Both the position numbers and the translations under genes were made by a program. A DNA stretch of 64,000 nt. Source: Flavobacteriales bacterium. GTDB taxonomy: Bacteria; Bacteroidota; Bacteroidia; Flavobacteriales_F; PHOS-HE28. Of this stretch, positions 54,414 to 63,052 are shown piece by piece. How positions within the stretch are numbered: the first letter of the stretch is position 1; each line of letters opens with the position of its first letter. The notes beneath the pieces were generated by a model. It made no database searches, was not told where the DNA came from, and saw only the letters and a list, made by a program, of their open reading frames with translations. The stretch is taken from the NCBI GenBank assembly GCA_016715895.1, contig JADJXH010000004.1, positions 186,001 through 250,000 on the forward strand. Direction: 5' to 3'.

Positions 54414-54433
54414 GGGCGACGCGAACGTCGCCC
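54414..54433. repeat. Hairpin repeat of the same family between gmd and fcl
   Basis: GGGCGACG (54414-54421) and CGTCGCCC (54426-54433) pair perfectly around a CGAA loop. It shares the GGCGACG/CGTCGCC arms with the palindrome 30 bp away. Confidence 0.88.
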
Positions 54434-54440
54434 TTACGAA

Positions 54441-54464
54441 GAGTGATCGCGTGGGCGATCACTC
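54441..54464. terminator. Hairpin overlapping the 3' end of gmd
   Basis: A perfect 10-bp stem, GAGTGATCGC with GCGATCACTC, and a GTGG loop. It covers the gmd stop codon (54459-54461). No T-run follows, so it may slow decay or attenuate transcription into fcl rather than end it. Confidence 0.55.
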
Positions 54465-55580
54465 CTGTTCGTGCAGGATCTTGTGGCCGCCCTTCTTCAG
54501 GTACACGTCGCGCTTGAAGAGCTCCAGGTCGCTGGCCATCATCTCCTTCACCAGGGCCTTCAGGTCGTACTTGTGCTTCCAGCCCAGCTCGCGCATGGCC
54601 TTGGTGGGGTCGCCCTCCAGGTGGTCCACCTCGGCGGGACGGTAGTAGCGCTTGTCGATGGCCACGAGCACCTTGCCGGTCTTCCTGTCGACCCCCTTCT
54701 CCTTCTCGCCCTTGCCCTTCCACTCGAGCTTGATGCCCACCTCCCCGAAGGCGAGGTCAACGAAGTGGCGCACGGTGTAGGTCTTGCCGGTGGCGAGCAC
54801 GTAGTCGTCGGGCTTCTTCGCCTGCAGCATCAGCCACATGCCTTCCACGTAATCCTTGGCGTGGCCCCAGTCGCGCTTGGCGTCCAGGTTGCCCAGGTAG
54901 AGCGTATCCTGCAGGCCCAGCTTGATCTTCGCCGCGGCGCGGGTGATCTTGCGGGTCACGAAGGTCTCACCGCGCAGCGGGCTCTCGTGGTTGAAGAGGA
55001 TGCCGTTGCAGGCGAAGATGCCGTAGCTCTCGCGGTAGTTCTTGGTGATCCAGAAGCCGTACAGCTTGGCCACACCGTAGGGACTGCGCGGATGGAACGG
55101 CGTTTCCTCGTTCTGCGCATGCGGACGCACACCGCCGTAGAGCTCGGAGGTGGAGGCCTGATAGAACTTGGTCTTCTTCTCGAGGCCCAGGATGCGGATG
55201 GCCTCCAGGAAGCGCAGCGTGCCGATGCCGTCGGCGTTGGCCGTGTACTCGGGCATCTCGAAGCTCACGTGCACATGGCTCATCGCGGCCAGGTTGTAGA
55301 TCTCGTCCGGCTGGATCTGCTGCACCAGGCGCAGGCAGTTCACGCTGTCGGTGAGGTCGCCGTAGTGCAGGTGGAAGGGACGGCCCTTCTCGTGCATGTC
55401 GTGGTAGAGGTGGTCGATGCGGTCGGTGTTGAAGAGCGAGCTGCGGCGCTTCACGCCGTGCACCTCGTAGCCCTTGTTCAACAGGAGCTCGCTCAGGTAG
55501 GCGCCGTCCTGTCCGGTGACACCGGTGATCAAGGCGACCTTGCGCTTCTTTCCGCTCGACTTCGTGCTTTTCTTGGCCAT
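54459..55580 (-). CDS. gmd: GDP-mannose 4,6-dehydratase
   Basis: Gmd makes GDP-4-keto-6-deoxy-D-mannose from GDP-mannose, the first step to GDP-fucose and GDP-rhamnose. The product is 373 residues. It shows the NAD(P)-binding [17 protein letters not shown], the STSELYGGV site with catalytic Thr/Glu neighbours, and the Tyr-x3-Lys in [30 protein letters not shown] is diagnostic of Gmd. The N-terminus is lysine-rich ([12 protein letters not shown]), slightly unusual. The next gene, fcl, carries out the following step. A hairpin element lies upstream of its start. Confidence 0.97.
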   Translation of the reverse strand: MAKKSTKSSGKKRKVALITGVTGQDGAYLSELLLNKGYEVHGVKRRSSLFNTDRIDHLYHDMHEKGRPFHLHYGDLTDSVNCLRLVQQIQPDEIYNLAAMSHVHVSFEMPEYTANADGIGTLRFLEAIRILGLEKKTKFYQASTSELYGGVRPHAQNEETPFHPRSPYGVAKLYGFWITKNYRESYGIFACNGILFNHESPLRGETFVTRKITRAAAKIKLGLQDTLYLGNLDAKRDWGHAKDYVEGMWLMLQAKKPDDYVLATGKTYTVRHFVDLAFGEVGIKLEWKGKGEKEKGVDRKTGKVLVAIDKRYYRPAEVDHLEGDPTKAMRELGWKHKYDLKALVKEMMASDLELFKRDVYLKKGGHKILHEQE

Positions 55581-55587
55581 GGGGTCG

Positions 55588-55606
55588 GGGCGACGATGGA
55601 TCGCCC
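55588..55606. repeat. Hairpin element upstream of gmd
   Basis: GGGCGA (55588-55593) and TCGCCC (55601-55606) pair around a 7-nt loop 7 nt upstream of the gmd start. The surrounding TCGGGGCGACG and CGCCCATGG are shared with the element before fcl. Confidence 0.8.
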
Positions 55607-55620
55607 ATGGGTTTGGTTGT

Positions 55621-56457
55621 TCAGTGGACGATGAACCAGTTGTTCACCAGGGAATGCTTGTTGTAGCGCAAAGGCGCGTTCGTGGTCACATCGATGAGCG
55701 TGCGACCCGCCTCGTTGGCGATGGCGTGGCCGGCGGCGCTGTCCCACTCCATGGTGGGGGCGTAGCGCGGGTAGGCATCGGCGCTGCCTTCGGCCACCAG
55801 GGCGATCTTCAAGGCGCTGCCCATGCTGGTGAGGGCCACCTCGCCGTGCTGCTGTCGCATGCGTGCGATGTAGGCCTCGGTCTCGGGGCTCGCATGGCTG
55901 CGGCTGGCCACGATGGTGAAGGGGCGCTGGGGCATGGATAGCGGCAGGCGCTCGGCCTGTGCGGCAAGTTCATACGCCGAGGAGGCGCCCCGGGTTGCCG
56001 CCCGCTCGATCCGGTGGGCCCCACCCCCACCCCAGGCGAAGTAGAGCAGGTCCTTCACAGGCACGTAGAGCACCCCGGCGATCGGCCGCGCTGCGCCCAA
56101 CGCACCGGAGGGTTCGCCGTCGCGCTCCATCAGCGCGATGTTCACCGTGAACTCGCCGTTGCGCTTGACGAACTCCTTGGTGCCGTCCAGCGGGTCCACC
56201 AGCCAGTAACGCTCCCAGCGCTGGCGCTCCTCCACGGGCAGTTCCTGGCCTTCCTCGCTGAGCACCGGCAGCCCCGTGGAGGCAAGCGCGGTCACGATGG
56301 CCCGGTGTGCGCGGCGGTCCGCCTCCGTGAGCGGCGAGCGGTCGTCCTTCAGCTCCACGGCGATGGCGCCGGCGTAGACCTCGAGGATCGCGCGCCCGGC
56401 ATCGAACGCCGCGGCGATCGCCGGACCGAGCAGGTCACCGGGGGCCGTGTGCTGCAT
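55621..56457 (-). CDS. cysQ: 3'(2'),5'-bisphosphate nucleotidase
   Basis: CysQ removes the 3'-phosphate from PAP, a toxic by-product of sulfate activation or sulfotransfer. The product is 278 residues of the inositol-monophosphatase fold. Metal motifs are LSEEGQELP (Glu), [13 protein letters not shown] and the late [14 protein letters not shown]. No sulfotransferase or cys gene lies in the window, but its linkage to gmd-fcl suggests work with surface glycans, possibly sulfated; this is inference. A TACCTTTG element lies 7 nt upstream of the start. Confidence 0.95.
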   Translation of the reverse strand: MQHTAPGDLLGPAIAAAFDAGRAILEVYAGAIAVELKDDRSPLTEADRRAHRAIVTALASTGLPVLSEEGQELPVEERQRWERYWLVDPLDGTKEFVKRNGEFTVNIALMERDGEPSGALGAARPIAGVLYVPVKDLLYFAWGGGGAHRIERAATRGASSAYELAAQAERLPLSMPQRPFTIVASRSHASPETEAYIARMRQQHGEVALTSMGSALKIALVAEGSADAYPRYAPTMEWDSAAGHAIANEAGRTLIDVTTNAPLRYNKHSLVNNWFIVH

Positions 56458-56464
56458 CGGGGGC

Positions 56465-56472
56465 CAAAGGTA
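56465..56472 (-). promoter_or_regulatory. -7 promoter element of cysQ-gmd-fcl
   Basis: Reverse-strand TACCTTTG, a perfect TAnnTTTG match, ends 7 nt before the cysQ start. It is the likely origin of the transcript that ends at the terminator near 53.4 kb. Confidence 0.6.
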
Positions 56473-56476
56473 GCCG

Positions 56477-56491
56477 CACCCGATGCGGGTG
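56477..56491. terminator. Hairpin after the amidohydrolase genes
   Basis: CACCCG (56477-56482) and CGGGTG (56486-56491) pair with a 3-nt loop, between the end of the amidohydrolase pair and the cysQ promoter. There is no T-run; a terminator role is inferred from position only. Confidence 0.4.
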
Positions 56492-56539
56492 TTCCGCGCC
56501 GGCGGGTGCTTCCATCAACAACGCGTGTGCACGACGGCC

Positions 56540-57838
56540 TCAGGGCCTCGCGAGACGCGACCGATGCATCTCGAAGAGCTCCTCCTGCACGCTGTCCAGG
56601 GTGATGGCGCGGCCATCGATGAAGGCATAGCGCACCGCGTTGGTGCGCATGTCGAGCGCGTCGCCGGCCGAGAGGAAGAGGGTGGCGCTCTTGCCCACGG
56701 CAAGGCTGCCGTAGCGGGCGTCGATGCCCAGCACCTGTGCGGCACCCAGCGTGACGCAGCGGACGGCCTCCTCGGCGGGAAGGCCGTAGGCACGGGCGGT
56801 CCCGGCCAAGAAGGGCAGGTTGCGGGCGCCCATGCGCTCCATGTCGCCGGAGTAGCTCAGGCAGAAGGGCACCCCGCGTTCGTGCAGCAGGGCGGGCAGC
56901 CGATAGGGCAGGTCCACGTCGTCGTCGTTGCGCAACGGGAGGCTGTGCACTCGACGCAGCAGCACGGCCACGCGCTTGTCGCGCAGCAGGTCGGCGACGC
57001 GCCAGGCATCGTGGCCACCCACGATCACGGTGCGGTGCACGCCCATGCGGTCCGCGAAGAGCACGGCCTCCTGGATGTCCTGCGCCTGTTCGGCATGCAC
57101 GAAGAGGGTCATCTCCCCGGTGAACAGGCCGGCCAGCGCCTGGATGCGGACATCGGCCGGTGCGGCCTCGGGCCGGCGGGCGCGGGCGGCGGCCTCGGTG
57201 AAGAGCTGCTCCAGCTCGCGCAGGCGGCGCTCCCGTTCCTCGGCCTTCTCCTTCACCACGGGACCGGGCTCGGCCCACCACCCATGCCGGCTGAAGGCCC
57301 TGGGCCAGGTGATGTGCATGCCATTGTCGTGGGCGATGAGCGCATCGCGGCGGTCCCAGGCATCGAGCTGCACCACGCTGCTGCGCCCGCTGACCACCCC
57401 GCCGCGCGGCACGATCTGGGCGATGAGCACACCGTTCCGGCGCACCGTGGGGATGATCCGCGAATCCACGTTGTAGGCCGTGGAGGCCCGCACCTCCGGA
57501 GTGATGTCCCCGGCCTCGTCCTCATCGATCGTGGCGTGCACCTGATCGATCTCGGCCAGGCCCAATGTGGCATCGGGCAGGATGAGACCCGGGTAGAGGT
57601 GACCGCCCGCGGCATCGATCACCGTGTCGTAGCGCGCCGCCGGGGCCGTGGGGCCCACGTGATCGATCACGCCGTTGCGGAAGCCGACGAAGCCGCCGGT
57701 GATCAGCCGGCCATCGCCGGTATGCACCTGCGCCTCGCGGATGAGCACGCTGCGGGACTGGGGCGGGGCGGGCGCCGGCCGCTGGGCCTGCACCGCACAG
57801 GCGGCCAGGGCCGCGAGAAGGGTCAGTGCGGTCCTCAT
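56540..57838 (-). CDS. Exported amidohydrolase-superfamily protein lacking the HxH motif
   Basis: A 432-residue exported protein. The signal peptide (about 1-18, ending CAVQAQ) is followed by the small beta domain of amidohydrolases (VLIREAQVHTGDGRLITGGFVGF) and a barrel. Where active members have HxH after the PG turn, this one has YPGLILPDATLGLAEID, with no histidine pair. Other candidate ligands remain in FVHAEQAQD and GGHDAWRVAD, and the C-terminal signature GIDARYGSLAVGKSATLFL is intact. It may be a non-catalytic partner of the large amidohydrolase whose gene overlaps its start by 4 bp. Confidence 0.83.
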   Translation of the reverse strand: MRTALTLLAALAACAVQAQRPAPAPPQSRSVLIREAQVHTGDGRLITGGFVGFRNGVIDHVGPTAPAARYDTVIDAAGGHLYPGLILPDATLGLAEIDQVHATIDEDEAGDITPEVRASTAYNVDSRIIPTVRRNGVLIAQIVPRGGVVSGRSSVVQLDAWDRRDALIAHDNGMHITWPRAFSRHGWWAEPGPVVKEKAEERERRLRELEQLFTEAAARARRPEAAPADVRIQALAGLFTGEMTLFVHAEQAQDIQEAVLFADRMGVHRTVIVGGHDAWRVADLLRDKRVAVLLRRVHSLPLRNDDDVDLPYRLPALLHERGVPFCLSYSGDMERMGARNLPFLAGTARAYGLPAEEAVRCVTLGAAQVLGIDARYGSLAVGKSATLFLSAGDALDMRTNAVRYAFIDGRAITLDSVQEELFEMHRSRLARP

Positions 57839-60800
57839 GGTTCCTCGCCGAGGGTCTCACAATGCCAGTGTCCGTCCTTCTTCGGTGCGGGCGCCTCGGT
57901 GCGGGCGCCCAGTCGCTGCGCGGCGAGCACCTTGGTCACCAGGCGGTCGCGTTCGGTGCGGATCATCGCGCGGAGGCGCTCGTCACGTGACCGTTCGTAC
58001 AGCGGCCTTCCGTCGACCAGGGTCATCTCGGCGCGGGCGTCGATGCTCAACGGATGGGCGCTCCACAGCACAAGGTCGGCGTCCTTGCCGGGCTCCACGG
58101 TGCCCATCCGGTGGTCAAGATGCAGCATGCGTGCGGGGTTGAGGGTCACCATCTTCAGGGCCTCCTCCTCGGGCACCCCGCCGTACTTCACGGCCTTGGC
58201 GGCCTCCTGGTTCAGGCGGCGGCCCATCTCCGCATCATCGCTGTTGATGCCGGTGAGCACACCGGCCTGCCAGAGCAGCGCCGCGTTGTAGGGGATGGCC
58301 TCGTACACCTCCCACTTGTAGGCCCACCAGTCGCTGAAGGTGCTGGCGGCCACCCCGTGCTCGCGCATCCGGTCGGCCATCTTGTAGCCTTCGAGGATGT
58401 GGGTGAAGGTGTTCACCGTGAATCCAAGGCTGTCGGCGAGGTCCATCAACATTTCGATCTCGCTCTGCACGTAGCTGTGGCAGCTGATGAAGCGCTCGCC
58501 GCGAAGGACCTCGGCGAGGGCCTCGAGCTCCAGGTCGCGGCGGGGCGCGGGAGGCGGGGCCGTGCGGCGACGGCGCGCTCCGGTCCTGGCGACCGCGGCC
58601 GCGTGGGCGTCGTGCAACGCACGGTGATCGCGGGCGCGCAGGAAGGCGTCCAGCATCACCTGCTCCACGCCCATGCGCGTGCGGGGGTACCGATGGCCAT
58701 GCGGCGAAGTGCTCTGCTTGACGTTCTCGCCCAGGGCGAACTTGATGAAACCCCGTGCATCATCGATCGGAAAGGCGTCAGCAGAAAGGCCCCAGCGCAG
58801 CTTCACCAGGGCGCTCTGGCCCCCGATGGGGTTGGCCGATCCGTGCAGCAATTGCGCGGCCGTGACCCCGCCGGCGAGCTGGCGGTAGATGTCCACATCG
58901 TCCGGATCGACCACATCGGTCATGCGCACCTCGGCGCTGATGGCCTGCCCTCCTTCGTTGACGCCGCGCCGCAACGCGATGTGCGAATGCTCGTCCACGA
59001 TGCCCGGGGTGAGGTGCAGGCCCGTCGCGTTCACCTCGCGCACCGCCGGTGGGGTCCGTCCGGTGAGCACGGTGGTGGGATCGAGGGCGGTGCCGACCGC
59101 GGCCACACGCCCCTGATGCACGAGGACATCCGCCTGGCGGAGGATGCCCCGCTCGGTGTTCGTCCATACCGTGGCGCCTTTGAAGAGGATGGTGGCGGAG
59201 TCGGGCACCAGGGTATCGCCGTAGGCGGAGAACGGCGCCCATACGGCCCCGGGCGCGCTGGCGAGCAGACTGTCCAGGGTCGCCTTGCGGGCTGCGGGAT
59301 CCTTCACGGGCGCGGCATCGGCGCGGCGCACGGCGCTCCACGGTGTCCAGATATCGCCGGGGATCACCCCCTGGCCGTCCCAGATGGCACCCTCGGCGTG
59401 CACCGTACCGTTGAGCCGAACATCGCCAGCGCGGCCGATCGCCCTGGCATCGAAACGCAGTCCGATGCGTTCGCCACTGTGCGTGAGGTCGGCGGCATAC
59501 TTCGCGGTGTCACCGGCGGCACCGCGGAGCGTCGCCTTGCGGTCGCGCCACCGTCCACCGGTCACCTCCAGGCGCAGGGTCCGCCCGTCGATGTTCAGGT
59601 CATAGGTGCCCCGCACATCAGGCAGGCTCCGGTCGGCCAGCACGAACCGTTCACCCGCCACCCAGGTCTCCTGCACGGCATTGTCCTCGGCCAGCAGGTG
59701 GTCCGTGGTGATGAGCAGGTTGGCCAGGGCCCCGGTGGCGAGGACGCCCAGGCGGTCCTCCAGACCGAGGTAGGCCGCGGGCACGGTGGTGCAGGCGGCG
59801 ATGGCGGTGCTGCTGTCGAGGCCGCAACGCACCATGCGGCGCACCGCGGGCCACCAGTCCTCCGGCTCCTTCAGCCCGTGGCGGGTGAAGGCGAAGCGCA
59901 CCCCGGCCTGGTGCAGGATACGGGGACCGTGGGGCGCGAGCTCCCAGTGCTTGAGCCGGGCGATGGGCACCTCGAGGGCGTCGTGCGGGTCACGGACATC
60001 GGGCGCATCGGGCTGCACCACGGGCAGGATGAGGTCGAGACCGGCGTCGGCCACCTCGCGCCATCGGGCAACCTCATCGCCGCCGCCTTTGACGATGGCC
60101 CGGAACCCATGCTCGCGTCCCAGGGCGGCGATCCGCAGGACATCCTCGCGATCGCGGGCCTCGAACACCCAGGGCAGGCGTTGCTGAGAGGCCAAGGCCT
60201 CCAATTCGGCATCGCGCAGTTCGGCGGCGCCCCCTTCGCCATACCAACGGGCATCCAGCAAGGTCTGCCGCAACAGGGCGATCGAGCCGGTGAGCGAGGA
60301 CGGGTAGGGGTCGGTGGAGCTGCCCTTCTGAAAGGAGAAGTGCGCCGAAGCGTCGGCCACCAGCACATCCAGTTGCGGGGACCGGCCTGCCGGGAGCACC
60401 ACCGCGCCGGTGCCGCGCACGATGCCATCGGGCTGGTGCACCCACACGGCGGTGACACCCTGCGCGCGAAGGCGGGCGGCCTGATCGGCATCGGGGGCGT
60501 AGCGGGCCGCCGCCCGCTGGGTGGCCCGCACGGCCGGGTTCCAATGGCGCGCTCCGGCCAGTGTGCGGGCGGGTGCCGGTGCGTCCTTGGGCATGCCGAG
60601 GTCGCCGTACGGCTCCACGAGCCCCGGCCACACATGCGCGCCACGCAGGTCGTGCACCACGGCATCCTTCGGCACGCTGACGTCCCTGCCCACGGCCGTG
60701 ATGCGCTCCCCGGTCACCACGAGGGTGGCGTCGTACACAGTGCGGCCCGGCTCGGGATGCAACGTGGCGTGCACGAACGCGTGCACCGGCACGTTGCGGT

Positions 60801-60900
60801 CGTGCGGCCCGTTCACCGGGGCGGTCACCTGGGCCATGGCCGTCCCCAGGAACGTCACGGCGCACAGGAGGCCGGAGGCCGGCGGAAGAAGGGACCGCAT
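57835..60900 (-). CDS. Exported two-module amidohydrolase
   Basis: A 1021-residue exported protein with a signal peptide (ending TAMAQ) and two amidohydrolase-type modules in tandem. Module 1 (about 40-440) has the fold marks RGAHVWPGLVEPYGDLG and GVLATGALANLLI but no HxH. Module 2 (about 580-980) keeps the metal site: D636-E-H638-S-H640, then ERFISCHSYV, NTFTHILEGYK and GINSDDAE, and ends GTVEPGKDADLVLW. Module 2 is thus the likely active enzyme, perhaps a peptidase or imidase on cyclic amides. A stretch of about 130 residues between the modules is beta-rich. The protein is coupled to the HxH-less gene downstream. Confidence 0.88.
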   Translation of the reverse strand: MRSLLPPASGLLCAVTFLGTAMAQVTAPVNGPHDRNVPVHAFVHATLHPEPGRTVYDATLVVTGERITAVGRDVSVPKDAVVHDLRGAHVWPGLVEPYGDLGMPKDAPAPARTLAGARHWNPAVRATQRAAARYAPDADQAARLRAQGVTAVWVHQPDGIVRGTGAVVLPAGRSPQLDVLVADASAHFSFQKGSSTDPYPSSLTGSIALLRQTLLDARWYGEGGAAELRDAELEALASQQRLPWVFEARDREDVLRIAALGREHGFRAIVKGGGDEVARWREVADAGLDLILPVVQPDAPDVRDPHDALEVPIARLKHWELAPHGPRILHQAGVRFAFTRHGLKEPEDWWPAVRRMVRCGLDSSTAIAACTTVPAAYLGLEDRLGVLATGALANLLITTDHLLAEDNAVQETWVAGERFVLADRSLPDVRGTYDLNIDGRTLRLEVTGGRWRDRKATLRGAAGDTAKYAADLTHSGERIGLRFDARAIGRAGDVRLNGTVHAEGAIWDGQGVIPGDIWTPWSAVRRADAAPVKDPAARKATLDSLLASAPGAVWAPFSAYGDTLVPDSATILFKGATVWTNTERGILRQADVLVHQGRVAAVGTALDPTTVLTGRTPPAVREVNATGLHLTPGIVDEHSHIALRRGVNEGGQAISAEVRMTDVVDPDDVDIYRQLAGGVTAAQLLHGSANPIGGQSALVKLRWGLSADAFPIDDARGFIKFALGENVKQSTSPHGHRYPRTRMGVEQVMLDAFLRARDHRALHDAHAAAVARTGARRRRTAPPPAPRRDLELEALAEVLRGERFISCHSYVQSEIEMLMDLADSLGFTVNTFTHILEGYKMADRMREHGVAASTFSDWWAYKWEVYEAIPYNAALLWQAGVLTGINSDDAEMGRRLNQEAAKAVKYGGVPEEEALKMVTLNPARMLHLDHRMGTVEPGKDADLVLWSAHPLSIDARAEMTLVDGRPLYERSRDERLRAMIRTERDRLVTKVLAAQRLGARTEAPAPKKDGHWHCETLGEEP

Positions 60901-60906
60901 GGGCGG

Positions 60907-60914
60907 CGAAAATA
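60907..60914 (-). promoter_or_regulatory. -7 promoter element of the two-module amidohydrolase
   Basis: Reverse-strand TATTTTCG, one base from TAnnTTTG, lies 6 nt before the ATG at 60900. It is part of a short divergent promoter region of 75 bp. Confidence 0.5.
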
Positions 60915-60945
60915 GGGGTGCGGACGCGGCGGCCCCGGCGACGGC

Positions 60946-60953
60946 TACCTTTG
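60946..60953 (+). promoter_or_regulatory. -7 promoter element of the membrane protein-cytochrome-hflX unit
   Basis: TACCTTTG, a perfect TAnnTTTG match, lies 22 nt before the ATG at 60976. No clear -33 box is present. Confidence 0.6.
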
Positions 60954-60975
60954 CCGCCCATCAGCAGCATCCCGC

Positions 60976-61416
60976 ATGGAGACGAACATCCTGGGTTTCT
61001 TCCACAGCCTGTTGCGCTACGGTGTGCTGGCCTTCGTGGCCGCTGCCGGCCTCACGGCGCTCAACGGCCTGCTGCGCGGTCGGCCCATCCTGGTCTATGA
61101 GCGCACCTTGGCCATGGTGGCGGTGCTGCTGTGCCATGTGCAGCTGGTGCTCGGCCTCATCCTCTACTTCATGCGGTTCAAGGCCTTCGGCATGATGCAG
61201 CCCGCCCACCAGCGATTCTGGAAGATGGAGCACATCGGAACGATGGTGGTCGCCATCGTGCTGGTGACGGTGGGACGTGCGATGAGCAAGCGGGCCAAGG
61301 AGGAGCCGCGCAAGCAGCGGCTCATCGCCATCTTCTTCCTGATCGCCCTGGTGCTGATGCTGTGGGCGACGCCCTGGCCGTTCAAGGAGGTGGGGCGCGA
61401 CCTGGGCTGGTTATGA
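60976..61416 (+). CDS. Conserved four-helix membrane protein, possibly heme-binding
   Basis: A 146-residue integral membrane protein with four helices (FFHSLLRYGVLAFVAAAGL, TLAMVAVLLCHVQLVLGLILYF, HIGTMVVAIVLVTVGRAM, LIAIFFLIALVLMLWATPW). Histidines in three of the helix regions (FFHSLLRY, LLCHVQL, MEHIGT) resemble a cytochrome-b-like arrangement. Related proteins in Bacteroidota are usually hypothetical or called cytochrome B; I have no firm family name. It overlaps the next gene, a cytochrome c lipoprotein, by 4 bp, which strengthens an electron-transfer link. Confidence 0.75.
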   Translation: METNILGFFHSLLRYGVLAFVAAAGLTALNGLLRGRPILVYERTLAMVAVLLCHVQLVLGLILYFMRFKAFGMMQPAHQRFWKMEHIGTMVVAIVLVTVGRAMSKRAKEEPRKQRLIAIFFLIALVLMLWATPWPFKEVGRDLGWL

Positions 61417-61763
61417 GCATGCGCCTGCTTCCCCTTTTCGCGATCGTGTTGCTGGCCTGCACAGCAGGCGGTTCCACGGAGGATCCGGTGATGGCCGACA
61501 CGCTGCCGAACGGCTCCCCGAACGGTCCGGCGCTGTTCCAGATGCACTGCACCCTCTGCCACGGCAAGGACGGAAAGCTGGGGCTGAGCGGTGCGAAGGA
61601 CCTCACCCTGTCGGCGCTCACGCGGGAGGAGGTGAGCACGGTGGTGGCCGGTGGCAAGGGGAAGATGATGGGCTACCGCAACATGCTGAAGCCCGTGGAG
61701 CTCGACGCCGTGGTGGACCACGTGATGGCGCTGCGCACAAGCGCACCCGGGGGTCGGCCATGA
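61413..61763 (+). CDS. Cytochrome c lipoprotein (single heme)
   Basis: A 116-residue lipoprotein. The signal ends IVLLAC (lipobox), then a short linker and a class I cytochrome c fold with the heme motif C-TL-CH in MHCTLCHGKDGKLG. A distal methionine candidate lies in GKMMGYRNML. It is probably anchored on the periplasmic face, passing electrons to an oxidase. It overlaps the membrane protein before it and hflX after it by 4 bp each, so all three are one operon. Confidence 0.92.
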   Translation: MSMRLLPLFAIVLLACTAGGSTEDPVMADTLPNGSPNGPALFQMHCTLCHGKDGKLGLSGAKDLTLSALTREEVSTVVAGGKGKMMGYRNMLKPVELDAVVDHVMALRTSAPGGRP

Positions 61764-62992
61764 TCGAGACCACGCGGGCGAAGGCCGAAACGGCCGTGCT
61801 GGTGGGCCTGGTGACCGATGAGCAGGACGCCGGGCGGGTGAAGGAATACCTGGACGAGCTGGAGTTCCTGGCCACCACGGCGGAGATCCGCACGGTGAAG
61901 CGGTTCACGCAGAAGCTGCACCGGCCCGACGGGCGCACGTACGTGGGCAGCGGCAAGCTGGCCGAGGTGAAGGCCTGGATCGAGGCGAACGGCACCGACA
62001 GTGTGATCTTCGACGATGAGCTGACGCCCGCCCAGCAGCGCAACCTGGAAAAGGAGCTCGGGCGGCCCGTGCTCGACCGGCCCCGCTTGATCCTGGACAT
62101 CTTCGCCCGGAGGGCCCGCACGGCGCACGCCCGCACGCAGGTGGAGCTGGCACAGTACGAGTACATGCTGCCCCGCCTCACCAAGCTGTGGACGCACCTG
62201 GAACGGCAGCGCGGTGGCACCGGCACGCGGGGCGGGGCCGGCGAAAAGGAGATCGAGACCGACCGTCGCATCGTACGCGACCGCATCGCCCTGCTGAAGG
62301 CCCAGCTGCGCGACATCGACCGCCAGAAGGCCACCCAGCGCGGCAACCGTGGCAAGCTGGTGCGCGTGGCGCTCGTGGGCTACACCAACGTGGGCAAGAG
62401 CACGCTGATGAACCTGCTGAGCAAAAGCGATGTCTTCGCCGAGGACAAGCTCTTCGCCACGCTGGACACCACCGTGCGGAAGGTGGTGCTCGGCAACCTG
62501 CCCTTCCTGCTCAGCGACACGGTGGGCTTCATCCGCAAGCTGCCGCACCAGTTGATCGAGAGCTTCAAGAGCACCCTGGACGAAACGCGCGAGGCCGACC
62601 TGCTGCTGCACGTGGTGGATGTGAGCCACCACGACTTCGAACAGCAGTACGCCACGGTGAAGCAGACCCTGAACGAGATCGGCGCCGGCGACAAACCCGT
62701 GATCGTGGTGCTGAACAAGATCGACGCGTACCGCCCGGCCCCGCACGACCCGGACGACCTGGCGCCCAAGCGCCGCGATCAGTTCACACTGGAGGAGCTG
62801 CAGCGCACGTGGATGTCGAGCATGGACGGTGCGGAGTGCATCTTCATCAGCGCGGCGCGACGCACGAACATCGACACCCTGCGCCGGTTGCTGTATGACC
62901 GCGTGAAGGCGCTGCACATCGCGCGCTACCCGTACGAGAGCGATCTGCTGTTCAAGGACGCCTACCTCGAAGGTCGCGTGGAGGAGGAGTGA
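61760..62992 (+). CDS. hflX: GTPase HflX
   Basis: HflX is a ribosome-associated GTPase that splits stalled or hibernating ribosomes, notably after heat stress. The product is 410 residues. The N-terminal HflX domain (about 1-175, VGSGKLAEVKAWIE, VLDRPRLILDIFARRA) is followed by the G domain with G1 GYTNVGKST, G2/G3 SDTVGFIRKLP and G4 NKID. The family's 'GGxGxxxExxxETDRR' phrase is seen as GGAGEKEIETDRRIVRDRI. It is translationally coupled to the cytochrome gene upstream, an unusual partnership. Confidence 0.96.
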   Translation: MIETTRAKAETAVLVGLVTDEQDAGRVKEYLDELEFLATTAEIRTVKRFTQKLHRPDGRTYVGSGKLAEVKAWIEANGTDSVIFDDELTPAQQRNLEKELGRPVLDRPRLILDIFARRARTAHARTQVELAQYEYMLPRLTKLWTHLERQRGGTGTRGGAGEKEIETDRRIVRDRIALLKAQLRDIDRQKATQRGNRGKLVRVALVGYTNVGKSTLMNLLSKSDVFAEDKLFATLDTTVRKVVLGNLPFLLSDTVGFIRKLPHQLIESFKSTLDETREADLLLHVVDVSHHDFEQQYATVKQTLNEIGAGDKPVIVVLNKIDAYRPAPHDPDDLAPKRRDQFTLEELQRTWMSSMDGAECIFISAARRTNIDTLRRLLYDRVKALHIARYPYESDLLFKDAYLEGRVEEE

Positions 62993-63052
62993 GCCCGGGA
63001 GCGCCCGGCAGCGCATACGCACCGGTGCGGGAGGCACGTTGCACAAGGACCG

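Noticed and set aside
58054..60915. 953-codon open frame opposite the large amidohydrolase
   Set aside because: Antisense shadow; the sense strand has a signal peptide and metal motifs.
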